Origin: Arcobacter sp.
Lineage (GTDB): Bacteria; Acidobacteriota; Terriglobia; Bryobacterales; Bryobacteraceae
NCBI GenBank assembly: GCA_020723085.1
Contig: DYJN01000028.1
Span: 1 to 32,256, forward strand
DNA length: 32,256 nucleotides
Direction of reading: 5' to 3'
Shown: positions 20,686-28,886 of the stretch, one piece after another
Layout of the letters: each line of letters opens with the position of its first letter
Numbering within the stretch: the first letter of the stretch is position 1
Notes under the pieces: model-generated
What the model saw: the letters and a program-made list of their open reading frames with translations, nothing else
Databases searched by the model: none
What the model was told of the DNA's origin: nothing
Made by a program: the position numbers and the translations under genes

Positions 20686-23619
20686 ATGCTCGCAAAAGCC
20701 CGCTTGAGATGGATAGCAGCGTTGCTGTTGGCGGCCGCGGCGGCGGCGCAGGCGCCGTCGAAGCGCCCGGTCACGCACAGGGACTTCGATCCGTGGCGGA
20801 CGATATCCTCGGTGACCCTGTCGCCCGATGGCAGGTATCTGGCCTACGCCTTCATGCCGCAGGCCGGGGATGGAGATCTGGTGGTCCGCGAAGTGGCCAC
20901 GGGGCGCGAATGGCGGGAGAACGTGGGAGAACTGCCGCCACCCCCGGTGACGCCCGTTGACAGGGAAGGTCCTCCGCCGGAGCCGCCGTCGATCCGCATT
21001 GCGTTCACGAGCGACAGCCGCTGGCTCGTTGCGAGCACGTATCCGCGCAAGGAAGAGATGGACAAGGCGCGCAAGGAGCGCCGCCGCGCCGGCGATATGC
21101 CCAAGCGGGGGCTGCTGCTCCTGAAGCTGAGCCAGTCTGCCGTGACGCGGATCGACAGGGTGAAGAATTTCCAGGTTCCGTCGCGCGGGGGAGCGTGGCT
21201 CGCGTATCTCAAGGAAGCGCCTCCCGCGCCGGCGGCCAACCAGGCCAAGCCCGCCGCCGAAGCCAAGCCCGCCGAGCAGGAGGAAGACGCGGAGGATCAG
21301 CAGGGCGGCGCGGCGCCGGGCGCGGCGGCGGCACGTCAAACATTCGGGACCGATCTCGTTTTGCGGGAACTGGACAAGGCGGACGACAACGAACGGGTGT
21401 TCGCCTTTGTCAGCGAGTATTCCTTCGCCCGCGACGGGAAGACGCTGGTCTACGCGGTGAACTCCCGCAGGGAAGAAGACAACGGCGTCTACGCGTTCAC
21501 GCCGGGCGCGGGCGGCGGTGCGGCGGCGCTGAAAGCGGGCAAGGGCAAGTATTCGAAGCTCGCCTGGGACAGGGCGCAGAAACGGCTGGCGTTCTTTGAG
21601 GAGAAGAAGTCCGTGTGGGTCTGGGACCGCGGCAGCGCAGCCGCGGCGGAAACCGTGACGAGCCAGACGCCTGGAATTCCTGCCGGGATGGCGGTGAGCG
21701 AGAAGGGCGCGCTGCAGTTTTCCGCCGACGGGATGAGGCTGTTCGTGCCGCTCGCCCCGCCGGCGGAAGAACAGCCCGGCGGGCAGGCGCAGCAGCCGGA
21801 AACGGAGGGGCGCGTGCTGATGGACCTCTGGCATTGGCGGGACGACAGGGTGCAGCCGATGCAACGCGTGCGCGCCAACCGGGAGAGGAACCGCACGTAC
21901 CGCGGCGTGTGGAACTTCGACGAGAAGCGCTATGTGCAACTGGCAACGCCGGAGATGGCCGAGGTGACGCCGGCGCGCACGGGGCTGACGGCTCTCGGCA
22001 TGGACGACCGCGCCTACCGCCGCATGGCGGATTACGACGGCAACTATCAGGACGTGTACGCAGTGGACGCGCGGACGGGGGCGAGAAAACGGCTGGCGAG
22101 GATGGTGCGCGGCGGCGGTCCGGGCGGCGGAGGATGGCAGATCTCGCCGGACGGCGAACATGCGGCGTATTTCAACAGCCGCTCGTGGTTCCTCGTGCGC
22201 CTGAAGGATGGAGCGTCGCGCAACGCGACGGGCGCGCTGCCGGTGGCGTTTCACCGCGAGGATCACGACACTCCGTCCGAGCCGCCCTCCTATGGCGCCG
22301 CCGGATGGTCGAAGGACTCGAAGAGCTTCTTCGTGTACGACCGCTACGATGTGTGGCAATTGTTCACCGATGGCTCCGCGCCGCGCAACGTGACCGCTGG
22401 CGCGGGCAGAAAGGGGAAGATCCAGTTCCGCGTGCAGCGGATCGATCCGCCGGATGAAGAGGAAGAGCCGGGGATCGATTCCACGAAGCCGCTGACGCTG
22501 AATGCCGAGAGCGAGGAGACGCGCGAAACGGGATTTTACCGCGCGCCCGCCGGCGGCGGCGAGCCGCAGCGGCTGCTGTGGGCGGCGAAGGCGTTCCGCT
22601 ATGTGACGCGGGCGCGCGGGGCGGATGTGCTGGCGATCACGGCGCAGCGGTTCGACGAATACCCGGACGTGCATCTGACGAACAGCGATTTCCGCGCGCC
22701 GCAGCGGGCGACGCGCGGCGGCGATCAGATGCAGCCGTTCCTGTGGGGCTCCGGCGAACTGATCCGCTACAGCAGCGCCGATGGCGTGCCGCTCAAGGCG
22801 GCGCTGTACAAGCCGGCGAACTTCAATCCGAAGAAGAAATACCCGCTGATGGTCTACATTTACGAAAAGCTGTCGCAGAACGTGCACACGTTTGTCCATC
22901 CGCGTCCCGGCCACAATTTCAATTTCAGCCAGTATGTGAGCGACGGATACGTGGTGCTGACGCCGGACATCGTGTACACGGAAGGGCAGCCGGGACAGAG
23001 CGCCCTGAAGTGCGTGCTGGCGGCGGTGCAGGCGGCGGAGTCGATGGGGTTCGTCGACCCGCAGCGGATCGGAATTGCAGGGCACAGCTGGGGCGGCTAC
23101 CAGGCCGCCTACATGGTGACGCAGACGACGCGGTTCCGCGCCGCCGAGGCGGGCGCGCCCGTGGGCAACATGACGAGCGCGTACTCGGGCATCCGCTGGG
23201 GCAGCGGCATGCCGCGGCAGTTCCAGTACGAAAAGACGCAGAGCCGCATCGGCAGGCCGCTGTACGACGATCCGCTGAAATATATCGAAAATTCTCCGGT
23301 ATTTCACGTCAAACGTGTACAGACGCCGCTGCTGATCCTGCACGACGACCAGGACGACGCGGTGCCGTGGTATCAGGGGATCGAGCTGTTCCTGGCGCTG
23401 CGGCGCAACGGGAAAGAAGCTTATCTGATGAACTACAACGGCGAATTTCATGGGCTGCGGCGGCGGCATAACCAAATGGATTATGCGATCCGCATGAAGC
23501 AGTTTTTCGATCACTTTCTGAAAGACGCTCCGAAGCCGGAATGGATGGAAAAGGGCATTCCGTTCCTGGAGCGCGAGAAGGAAAAGGAGCGCTTCCGGAA
23601 GGCGGCGGGGCTCAAGTGA
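20686..23619 (+). CDS. Exported S9 family prolyl oligopeptidase/acylaminoacyl peptidase-like protein
   Basis: A 977-residue secreted serine peptidase. A signal peptide spans about residues 1-22 (LLLAAAAAAQA). A long beta-propeller region follows, with repeated SPDGRYLAY-type blades, interrupted by a low-complexity Ala/Lys/Glu/Gln segment at about residues 183-220. The alpha/beta-hydrolase domain is at the C-terminus with the triad Ser801 (GHSWGGYQ), Asp890 (in HDDQDDAVPW) and His922 (GEFHGLRR). Members degrade short peptides or modified N-termini; the size is at the long end for the family because of the propeller insertions. The start is fixed by the signal peptide and the adjacent -10. It is divergent from the ankyrin gene and 44 bases upstream of bshC. 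Confidence 0.95.
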   Translation: MLAKARLRWIAALLLAAAAAAQAPSKRPVTHRDFDPWRTISSVTLSPDGRYLAYAFMPQAGDGDLVVREVATGREWRENVGELPPPPVTPVDREGPPPEPPSIRIAFTSDSRWLVASTYPRKEEMDKARKERRRAGDMPKRGLLLLKLSQSAVTRIDRVKNFQVPSRGGAWLAYLKEAPPAPAANQAKPAAEAKPAEQEEDAEDQQGGAAPGAAAARQTFGTDLVLRELDKADDNERVFAFVSEYSFARDGKTLVYAVNSRREEDNGVYAFTPGAGGGAAALKAGKGKYSKLAWDRAQKRLAFFEEKKSVWVWDRGSAAAAETVTSQTPGIPAGMAVSEKGALQFSADGMRLFVPLAPPAEEQPGGQAQQPETEGRVLMDLWHWRDDRVQPMQRVRANRERNRTYRGVWNFDEKRYVQLATPEMAEVTPARTGLTALGMDDRAYRRMADYDGNYQDVYAVDARTGARKRLARMVRGGGPGGGGWQISPDGEHAAYFNSRSWFLVRLKDGASRNATGALPVAFHREDHDTPSEPPSYGAAGWSKDSKSFFVYDRYDVWQLFTDGSAPRNVTAGAGRKGKIQFRVQRIDPPDEEEEPGIDSTKPLTLNAESEETRETGFYRAPAGGGEPQRLLWAAKAFRYVTRARGADVLAITAQRFDEYPDVHLTNSDFRAPQRATRGGDQMQPFLWGSGELIRYSSADGVPLKAALYKPANFNPKKKYPLMVYIYEKLSQNVHTFVHPRPGHNFNFSQYVSDGYVVLTPDIVYTEGQPGQSALKCVLAAVQAAESMGFVDPQRIGIAGHSWGGYQAAYMVTQTTRFRAAEAGAPVGNMTSAYSGIRWGSGMPRQFQYEKTQSRIGRPLYDDPLKYIENSPVFHVKRVQTPLLILHDDQDDAVPWYQGIELFLALRRNGKEAYLMNYNGEFHGLRRRHNQMDYAIRMKQFFDHFLKDAPKPEWMEKGIPFLEREKEKERFRKAAGLK

Positions 23620-23663
23620 AGCGCCGGCGCGGCGGCGAGCGGAAGGCGTTCTGCTAGCCTGAG

Positions 23664-25217
23664 ATGGAACGTTCTCCCATGCGATTCGCCAGCGTGCCCT
23701 ACGGCGAGCTGCCGGGCGTGAGCGCCCTGTTCGCCGCGTACACATCCTCGTTCAGCCGCGTGGCGCGCTTTTACAGGCACGAACCGTTCTCCCTGGCGGG
23801 CTGGCTGGAAGCGGCGCGGGAGGCTCTGTCGCTGCCCGGCGCGCCGCGGCGGGAGGTGGTGGAGGCGCTGCGGGGCGCGAATCCGCAATGCGAGGCGCTG
23901 GAGCGGCTGCTCGATCCGCGCACGGTGGCGGTGGTGACGGGGCAGCAGGCGGGGCTGTTCGGCGGTCCGGCGTATACGCTCTACAAGGCGCTGACGGCAG
24001 TGCACGTGGCGCGGCGGCTGGAGGAAGCGGGGCAGCCGGCGGCGCCGGTGTTCTGGGTGGCGAGCGAGGATCACGATCTTGTCGAGGTGAGCCACGCCCA
24101 CGTTTTTGATACGCGGGTGCGCCCGCTGTGGCTGGACGCCGGCGCCGGCGAGGGGCGCGGCCGCCCGGTGGGGACAGTGCCCGTGCCGCAGCCTCCAGTG
24201 GAGGCGCTGGCTGCAGCGTTGCGGGGGTTCCTGCACGCCGAGGAAGTCATGGCGCTGGTCCGGGAGGCGTATCAGCCCGGGAGGACGTTTTCCGACTCGT
24301 TCCGGGCGTTGCTGGGCGCGCTGCTGCGCCCGTACGGGATGGTGTTCGTGGACCCGCTGGAGCCGCGGCTTCGGCGGCTGGCCGCTCCGCTGCTCGAAAA
24401 AGCTTGGGCGCAGCGGGAGGCGCTGGGCGAGGCCCTGGCCGTGCGCCGGCGCGAGCTGGAAGAGGCGGGGTTCCATGCGCAGGTGGAGGCGGCGGACGGA
24501 ACGGCGCTGTTCTTCGTGCTCGAAGACGGCGTGCGGCGGCGCGCGGGGGCTTCGGCGGCGGTGGAGGACCCGGCGCAGTGGTCGCCGAACGCCCTGCTGC
24601 GCCCGGTGATGCAGGACTGGCTGCTGCCGACCGCCGTGTATGTGGGCGGTCCCGCGGAGGCGGCCTACTTCGCGCAGTCCGAGGCCCTGTATTCGCGGCT
24701 TCTGGGGAGGATGCCGGCGGTGCTGCCACGGGCCGCGTTCACGCTGATCGACGGCCGGACGCGGCGGCTGATGGAGCGCTTCGGCGTAACGCTGGCCGAT
24801 TGCCTGCGGGGCGAAGAGGCGCTGCTGGAGCACGTGGCGTGGCGGTTGACGCCGGGGCGGCTTGCGGACAGGATGGACGAGGAGGCGAGGGCGACCGCGG
24901 TTCGTCTGGAAGGGCTGCGCGCGGAGCTGGCGGGGTTCGACCTTACGCTGGGGGAGGCGATGAAGCGGAGCGCCGCCAAGGTGGCCCATCAACTGGAAAA
25001 AATCCGGCGGAAAACTGCGCGCGCGGCGTTGCAGAAGACCGCCGAGGCGGAAGATCAGGCGCGGCATGCGTTCCGGCTCGTGTGTCCGGAGCGGAAGCTG
25101 CAGGAACGGCATTATTCGTTCCTGCCGTTCCTGGCATGGCGCGGCGTGCCCTTGCTGGACGGGATTCTGAGCGAAATGGATGCGGTGAAGCCGGCGCACG
25201 AGGTGCTCGTTTTATGA
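23664..25217 (+). CDS. bshC: Putative cysteine ligase BshC (bacillithiol biosynthesis)
   Basis: A 517-residue BshC, the enzyme thought to add cysteine to GlcN-malate in bacillithiol synthesis. Family motifs are clear: AVVTGQQAGLFGGPAYTLYK near residues 91-110, PVFWVASEDHDLVEVSHAH near 131-149, then YGMVFVDPLEPRLRRLA and the C-terminal LLDGILSEMD. A coiled-coil-like helical region (about residues 400-450) is in the usual place. ATG 23664 or ATG 23679 could be the start; neither has a strong ribosome site. The stop overlaps the start of the next gene by four bases (ATGA). BshA and BshB are not in the window. Presence of BshC indicates that the organism makes bacillithiol, as several Acidobacteria do. 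Confidence 0.95.
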   Translation: MERSPMRFASVPYGELPGVSALFAAYTSSFSRVARFYRHEPFSLAGWLEAAREALSLPGAPRREVVEALRGANPQCEALERLLDPRTVAVVTGQQAGLFGGPAYTLYKALTAVHVARRLEEAGQPAAPVFWVASEDHDLVEVSHAHVFDTRVRPLWLDAGAGEGRGRPVGTVPVPQPPVEALAAALRGFLHAEEVMALVREAYQPGRTFSDSFRALLGALLRPYGMVFVDPLEPRLRRLAAPLLEKAWAQREALGEALAVRRRELEEAGFHAQVEAADGTALFFVLEDGVRRRAGASAAVEDPAQWSPNALLRPVMQDWLLPTAVYVGGPAEAAYFAQSEALYSRLLGRMPAVLPRAAFTLIDGRTRRLMERFGVTLADCLRGEEALLEHVAWRLTPGRLADRMDEEARATAVRLEGLRAELAGFDLTLGEAMKRSAAKVAHQLEKIRRKTARAALQKTAEAEDQARHAFRLVCPERKLQERHYSFLPFLAWRGVPLLDGILSEMDAVKPAHEVLVL

Positions 25218-25981
25218 AGAAGAACACGGTGAAACAGGCCCTGAAAGAAGGGCGGCTGCAGTTGGGGACAGCCTTCCAGCAGTTGCGTTCGCAGGACGCG
25301 ATCCGGGTGCTGGCGGCGGCGGGCTTCGACTGGGCGTTTCTCGACGCCGAGCACGGGGGCTTCGACCTGGAGACGCTGCAGGACCTGTGCCGGATTGCGG
25401 TCCGGGTGGGGCTGGCGCCGATCGTGCGCGTGGCGGACCTGCAGTACGCGCTGATCGCGCGGGCGCTCGATTGCGGCGCCGAGGGTGTGATCTTTCCGCG
25501 CGTGGAAGACCCGGCGGCGCTGGAGCGGGCGGTGAGCTGGACGAAATTCCCGCCGCTGGGAGTGCGCGGGATGGGGCTGACGCCGCTGCACATCGATTTC
25601 GAGCCGGCGGGCATCGCCGCGATCATGGAGCACATGAACCGCGAGCAGATGGTGGTGCTGCAGATCGAGACGGTGCGCGCGCTGGAAGCCCGCGATGAAC
25701 TGCTCAGCGTGCCTCGCATCGACGCGGTGATGGTGGGTCCGGTGGATCTGTCGATCAGCCTGGGCGTGCCGGGCGAGTTCGAGCATCCGAAGATGCTTGC
25801 GGCGGTGGAAAAGATCGTCGAAAGCTGCCGGGCGCACGGCGTGGCGCCGGGGGCGCAGGCGCGCAGCATCGCGCTGGCAGAGCGCTGGAAGAGCATGGGG
25901 ATGCTCTTCGTGGGCTGCTCGAGCGAGATTGGAATGCTGTACGAGGCGGCGAAAGGAATCGCCTCGAAGCTGAAGGGCTGA
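25214..25981 (+). CDS. HpcH/HpaI family aldolase
   Basis: A 255-residue class II aldolase of the HpcH/HpaI family, which cleaves or forms 2-keto-3-deoxy acids with a divalent metal. The active-site residues correspond to those of E. coli HpaI: His47 (DAEHGG), Arg72 (IVRV), Gln150 and Glu152 (LQIET), and Asp178 (GPVDLS). The ATG overlaps the bshC stop by four bases, so translation is coupled. No sugar-acid gene cluster surrounds it, so the substrate (a 2-dehydro-3-deoxy-glucarate or a 4-hydroxy-2-oxo acid) cannot be given. It converges with the aldo/keto reductase gene across only six bases. Cytoplasmic. Confidence 0.92.
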   Translation: MKKNTVKQALKEGRLQLGTAFQQLRSQDAIRVLAAAGFDWAFLDAEHGGFDLETLQDLCRIAVRVGLAPIVRVADLQYALIARALDCGAEGVIFPRVEDPAALERAVSWTKFPPLGVRGMGLTPLHIDFEPAGIAAIMEHMNREQMVVLQIETVRALEARDELLSVPRIDAVMVGPVDLSISLGVPGEFEHPKMLAAVEKIVESCRAHGVAPGAQARSIALAERWKSMGMLFVGCSSEIGMLYEAAKGIASKLKG

Positions 25982-25987
25982 GCCGGC

Positions 25988-26950
25988 TCAGGCGATCCCG
26001 AGGCGCCGCATTTCCTGTTCGATTTCGGCGATTTCCCCGGCCGTCAGGCGGAATTCGGCCGCGCCTTTCACGCCTTCGAGCTGGGCGGGGGACCGCAGTC
26101 CGACAATGGCGCCCGTGACTTCCGGGCGCCGCAGAACCCACGCGATGGCGGCTTCGCCGGGCGTACGTCCGTGGCGCGATCCGATCTCGCGGAGTTTTTC
26201 CACGAGCTGAAGGTTGCGGCTCAGCAGCGGCTCCTGGAACTGCGGCCGGCGGGAGCGGTGGTCGTCAGGCGGCAATTGCGCCATGCGTTCCCGGGTCATG
26301 CGGCCCGTCAGCAGGCCGGAATGCATGGGGGAATAGGTCAGAATGCCAATATTATTTTTCGCGCAGTAAGGAAGAATTTCCGATTCAATATCGCGCGCCA
26401 GGAGATTATAAGGAGGCTGGAGAGAAGTAATGTCTCCGTATTGTTCCAGCCTCCTGAGCTGAGCAAGGGAGAAATTCGAGACGCCGATCCAGCGCGCCTT
26501 GCCCTGGCGCTTCAGTTCGAGCATCGCTTCCCAGGCTTCCTCAATGTCGGCGTCGGGCTCCGGCCAGTGGATCTGGTACAGGTCGATGACGTCGACCCGG
26601 AGCCGGCGCAGAGAGTCCTCGCATTCGCGCAGGACAGACTCCCGCTTCAGGCAGCCGTAGATCTCGCCGTTTTCACGCCAGCAGCGCTCGCACTTGGTGA
26701 AGATGTAGGGCTTTGGGGAGACGCCATCGAGAGCCTGCGCCAGCACCTCTTCGGCGTGGCCGAGGCCGTAGACGGCGGCGGTGTCGACCCAGTTCCAGCC
26801 GGCATCGAGTGCGGCGCGGATGGCGGCGATCGATGCGCCGTCGTCCTGCGGTCCCCAGGAGAACTTCCAGCCCCCTCCGCCCATGGCCCACTGGCCGATG
26901 CCGAGGGGCGTGATCCAGAGGTCGCTGTTGCCGAGACGCCGCTTCTGCAT
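25988..26950 (-). CDS. Aldo/keto reductase
   Basis: A 320-residue aldo/keto reductase of the (beta/alpha)8 NADPH-dependent type. The catalytic tetrad is present: Asp56 (WVDTAAVYG), Tyr61, Lys86 (FTKCE) and His128 (YQIHWPEPD). The cofactor region includes IGVSNFSLAQL and, near the end, GAIVGLRSPAQLEG. It lacks a signal peptide. An AAGGA ribosome site and a TATAAA -10 element lie immediately before ATG 26950; an in-frame extension further upstream is Ser/Arg/Pro-rich and rejected. Sugar or aldehyde substrates are possible. It is convergent with the aldolase gene, which suggests but does not prove related sugar metabolism. Confidence 0.94.
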   Translation of the reverse strand: MQKRRLGNSDLWITPLGIGQWAMGGGGWKFSWGPQDDGASIAAIRAALDAGWNWVDTAAVYGLGHAEEVLAQALDGVSPKPYIFTKCERCWRENGEIYGCLKRESVLRECEDSLRRLRVDVIDLYQIHWPEPDADIEEAWEAMLELKRQGKARWIGVSNFSLAQLRRLEQYGDITSLQPPYNLLARDIESEILPYCAKNNIGILTYSPMHSGLLTGRMTRERMAQLPPDDHRSRRPQFQEPLLSRNLQLVEKLREIGSRHGRTPGEAAIAWVLRRPEVTGAIVGLRSPAQLEGVKGAAEFRLTAGEIAEIEQEMRRLGIA

Positions 26951-27243
26951 ACGATTTCCTTTATACCGAAGGCGAGGGGAGGAAAGGGAAGGAGATGCGC
27001 GCGTTTCTGTTCGGTTGAGGCAAGGCGGCTGCCTGGCAGAGGGCGGCAGCGCTGAGGGAAGCGTGGACGGGATCCGCGGATGCATGACCGGAGAGGGAAT
27101 CGCCCTGCCGGGCGCGGGAGCGCGGCGGCGGATATCGAAAAAACGAAGGAGCGCGCCAGGCGCGATGTTGGTGGCGCTGGAAGAGAGCTTGGGTGCGTTT
27201 TGGGCGGTGCGGGATTTCCCGGCAGGCGTAAGATGAGGATGGA
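26951..27243. promoter_or_regulatory. Divergent promoter region, aldo/keto reductase and PCMT genes
   Basis: Minus-strand TATAAA (26965-26960) lies nine bases before ATG 26950. Plus-strand TAAGAT (27229-27234) lies nine bases before ATG 27244, with GAGGA (27235-27239) as ribosome site. Nothing else is recognisable in the 293 bases. Confidence 0.45.
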
Positions 27244-27951
27244 ATGATCGGGCGGCCGTTGCGGCGCGGCATCTTTCCGGCGTGGATTGTGTCCGTATTT
27301 TCCTTATCGATGAACGGGCAGGACTGGACCTCGCTGCGGGAAAGGATGGTCCGGGAGCAGATCGAGCGGCGCGGGGTGCGCCACGCAGGCGTGCTGAAGG
27401 CGATGCGGGAGGTGGAGCGGCACCTGTTCGTGCCGGAGTCCCTGCGGCACTCTTCCTACGAAGACCATCCGCTGCCGATCGGGCACGGGCAGACGATTTC
27501 GCAGCCCTATATTGTGGCGGCGATGACCGAAATGCTCGATCCGAAGCCACCGGACCGGGTGCTGGAGATCGGCACCGGGTCGGGTTATCAGGCGGCGGTG
27601 CTGGCGCGGCTGGTCAAGCATGTCTACACGATCGAACTGGTGGAGCCGCTCGGGCAGCAGGCGCAGGCGCGGCTTGCCGGACTCGGGTACCGGAACGTGA
27701 CGGTGCGCATTGGGGACGGCTACGAGGGATGGCCCGAGGAAGCGCCGTTCGACAGGATCCTGCTGACAGCCGCGCCACCGGATGTGCCGCCGAAGCTGAT
27801 CGAACAGCTCAGACCCGGCGGGCGGCTGGTGGCGCCGGTGGGCACGGGGTGGCAGGAACTGGTGGTCGTCGACAAGGACGCCAAAGGGGGCGTGCGGCGG
27901 CGGACGGAGTTCCCGGTGATGTTCGTGCCGATGATTCCGGGCAAGCGCTGA
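27244..27951 (+). CDS. pcm: Protein-L-isoaspartate O-methyltransferase with hydrophobic N-terminus
   Basis: A 235-residue SAM-dependent methyltransferase that repairs isoaspartyl residues in proteins. The core starts with MVREQIERRGV, then HLFVPESLR, SYEDHPLPIGHGQTISQP and the SAM loop VLEIGTGSGYQAAVL, all diagnostic, and ends with LVAPVGTGWQELVVV. Before the core are about 34 residues: RPLRR, a hydrophobic run (GIFPAWIVSVFSLSM) and NGQDW, which look like a signal peptide. GAGGA four bases before ATG 27244 supports this long start; internal ATGs at 27310 and 27346 would give a cytosolic form and lack such support. If exported, it would repair periplasmic proteins. It converges with the DUF192 gene with no gap. 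Confidence 0.93.
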   Translation: MIGRPLRRGIFPAWIVSVFSLSMNGQDWTSLRERMVREQIERRGVRHAGVLKAMREVERHLFVPESLRHSSYEDHPLPIGHGQTISQPYIVAAMTEMLDPKPPDRVLEIGTGSGYQAAVLARLVKHVYTIELVEPLGQQAQARLAGLGYRNVTVRIGDGYEGWPEEAPFDRILLTAAPPDVPPKLIEQLRPGGRLVAPVGTGWQELVVVDKDAKGGVRRRTEFPVMFVPMIPGKR

Positions 27952-28311
27952 TCAGGCGGGCGGGACCTCTTCAAATTCCAGTTGATCGCCGGGCTGGGTG
28001 CCTGAGGCCTGGATCACTCCTTCCGGGAGCTCGAGCACGGAGTGGGCGCGCAGGCAGCCGGCGATGCGCCAGGGCTTGAGCGAGGGGCGGACCTTGACGA
28101 CGCGCAGCTTCTTGTCCAGGAAAATGACGTCGATGGTGAACCTCATGAAGAAGCAGTGCACGGCCTCGCAGGGGACGATCCACAGCCCCTCGCCCGCAGG
28201 GAGCGAGTCCCGGCCCAGCAAGCCGCGGCGGCGCGAGCCGGACTCGCCGGCGGTTTCAGCTCGAGTGGCGAGCAGGGTGGAGCGGGTCCGGTTGACAACG
28301 CGCAGGGCCAT
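27952..28311 (-). CDS. DUF192 family protein
   Basis: A 119-residue DUF192 protein, a small beta-barrel family of unknown function. Motifs are visible: RRGLLGRDSLPAGEGLWIVP with the GLM/GLLGR turn (residues about 28-47), AVHCFFMRFTIDVIFLD (the MxFPIDVxFLD-like core), RVVKVRPSLKPWRIAG and VLELPEGVIQASGTQPGDQL. Most characterised genomes encode an exported form, but this one has no signal peptide with the start at ATG 28311, and a longer in-frame reading is Arg/Pro-rich and rejected. Its TGA stop is directly adjacent to the stop of the convergent PCMT gene in the shared palindrome TGATCA. Confidence 0.92.
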   Translation of the reverse strand: MALRVVNRTRSTLLATRAETAGESGSRRRGLLGRDSLPAGEGLWIVPCEAVHCFFMRFTIDVIFLDKKLRVVKVRPSLKPWRIAGCLRAHSVLELPEGVIQASGTQPGDQLEFEEVPPA

Positions 28312-28341
28312 GACGGATTCATTCTGGCAGATGCGCGGAAG

Positions 28342-28410
28342 GGTATAACGGCGCCGTAACCCCGGCACCTCGAGGAGATATGGAGGAAGCTGCGGCGCCC
28401 GCCGTATGTT
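28342..28410. promoter_or_regulatory. Divergent promoter region, DUF192 and membrane HTH genes
   Basis: Minus-strand TATACC (28347-28342) faces DUF192 with 30 bases to its ATG. The palindrome ACGGCGCCGT covers 28348-28357. Plus-strand TATGTT (28405-28410) ends six bases before ATG 28417. Operator function is unproved. Confidence 0.35.
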
Positions 28411-28416
28411 GGGGTG

Positions 28417-28833
28417 ATGAATGCGCTGGCGCACCCGATTACGATCTTTGCCGCTTGCGCACTGTCGCTGGCAGGGGCGTTGGCGTTGTTCTTCAGTCTG
28501 AAAGGCGAGATCGCGCGTCTGCGCAGGGAGATGGAGGCGCTTGAAGAGAAACGGGCGGTGGAAGCGGGCGAGCTGCGGCGCGCTTTGCAGACGCTGGCTC
28601 AGGAGATGGAAGAGGAGCGGCAGGCGGCGCTCGACCGCGCGGCGCAGCCGCGGCAGAGCATGAATCTCAGCAGGCGGAGCCAGGCCCTGCGGATGCACCG
28701 GATGGGCGCGCCTCCGGACAAGATTGCGGCCGAGCTTGGAATTTCGCGCAGGGAAGTGGAGCTGCTTCTGAAGGTGCACCGGACGGTGCTGGAGACGGTG
28801 ACCGGCCGCGAGAGCGCGGCGGCGGGGGCCTGA
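28417..28833 (+). CDS. Membrane-anchored coiled-coil protein with C-terminal helix-turn-helix
   Basis: A 138-residue protein with three parts. Residues 3-27 form one transmembrane helix (PITIFAACALSLAGALALFF). Residues about 28-78 are a Glu/Arg/Leu-rich coiled coil (LRREMEALEEKRAV). Residues about 82-125 form a small helix-turn-helix (RSQALRMHRMGAPPDKIAAELG, then SRREVELLLKVHRTV) of the kind seen in DUF6115/SwrB-like and DUF2802-like proteins. It is predicted to sit in the inner membrane with the helix-turn-helix in the cytoplasm. GTG 28414 directly precedes ATG 28417 and could also be the start. A -10-like TATGTT ends six bases upstream and no Shine-Dalgarno is present. DNA binding is possible but the HTH may also bind protein. 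Confidence 0.8.
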   Translation: MNALAHPITIFAACALSLAGALALFFSLKGEIARLRREMEALEEKRAVEAGELRRALQTLAQEMEEERQAALDRAAQPRQSMNLSRRSQALRMHRMGAPPDKIAAELGISRREVELLLKVHRTVLETVTGRESAAAGA

Positions 28834-28861
28834 ACGGGCGCGGGCGATGGGGCGAAGGGGA

Positions 28862-28881
28862 TAGAATGGCGGCCTTGGAGG
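28862..28881 (+). promoter_or_regulatory. Promoter and ribosome site of the sialate O-acetylesterase-like gene
   Basis: TAGAAT (28862-28867) resembles a -10 and GGAGG (28877-28881) is a strong ribosome site five bases before ATG 28887. This decides against the in-frame ATG at 28866, which would place seven extra residues before the signal peptide. Confidence 0.5.
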
Positions 28882-28886
28882 TGTTT

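Noticed and set aside
20680-23745. Open frame of 1021 codons on the minus strand opposite the S9 peptidase
   Set aside because: The translation is rich in Arg, His and Pro with no domain, and it is exactly antisense to a gene with a full catalytic triad. Long antisense frames are expected in GC-rich genes.
24128-25213. In-frame upstream extension of the HpaI aldolase to about 617 residues
   Set aside because: The extra part overlaps bshC in another frame and is Gly/Ala/Arg-rich; the ATGA overlap at 25214 gives a normal 255-residue aldolase.
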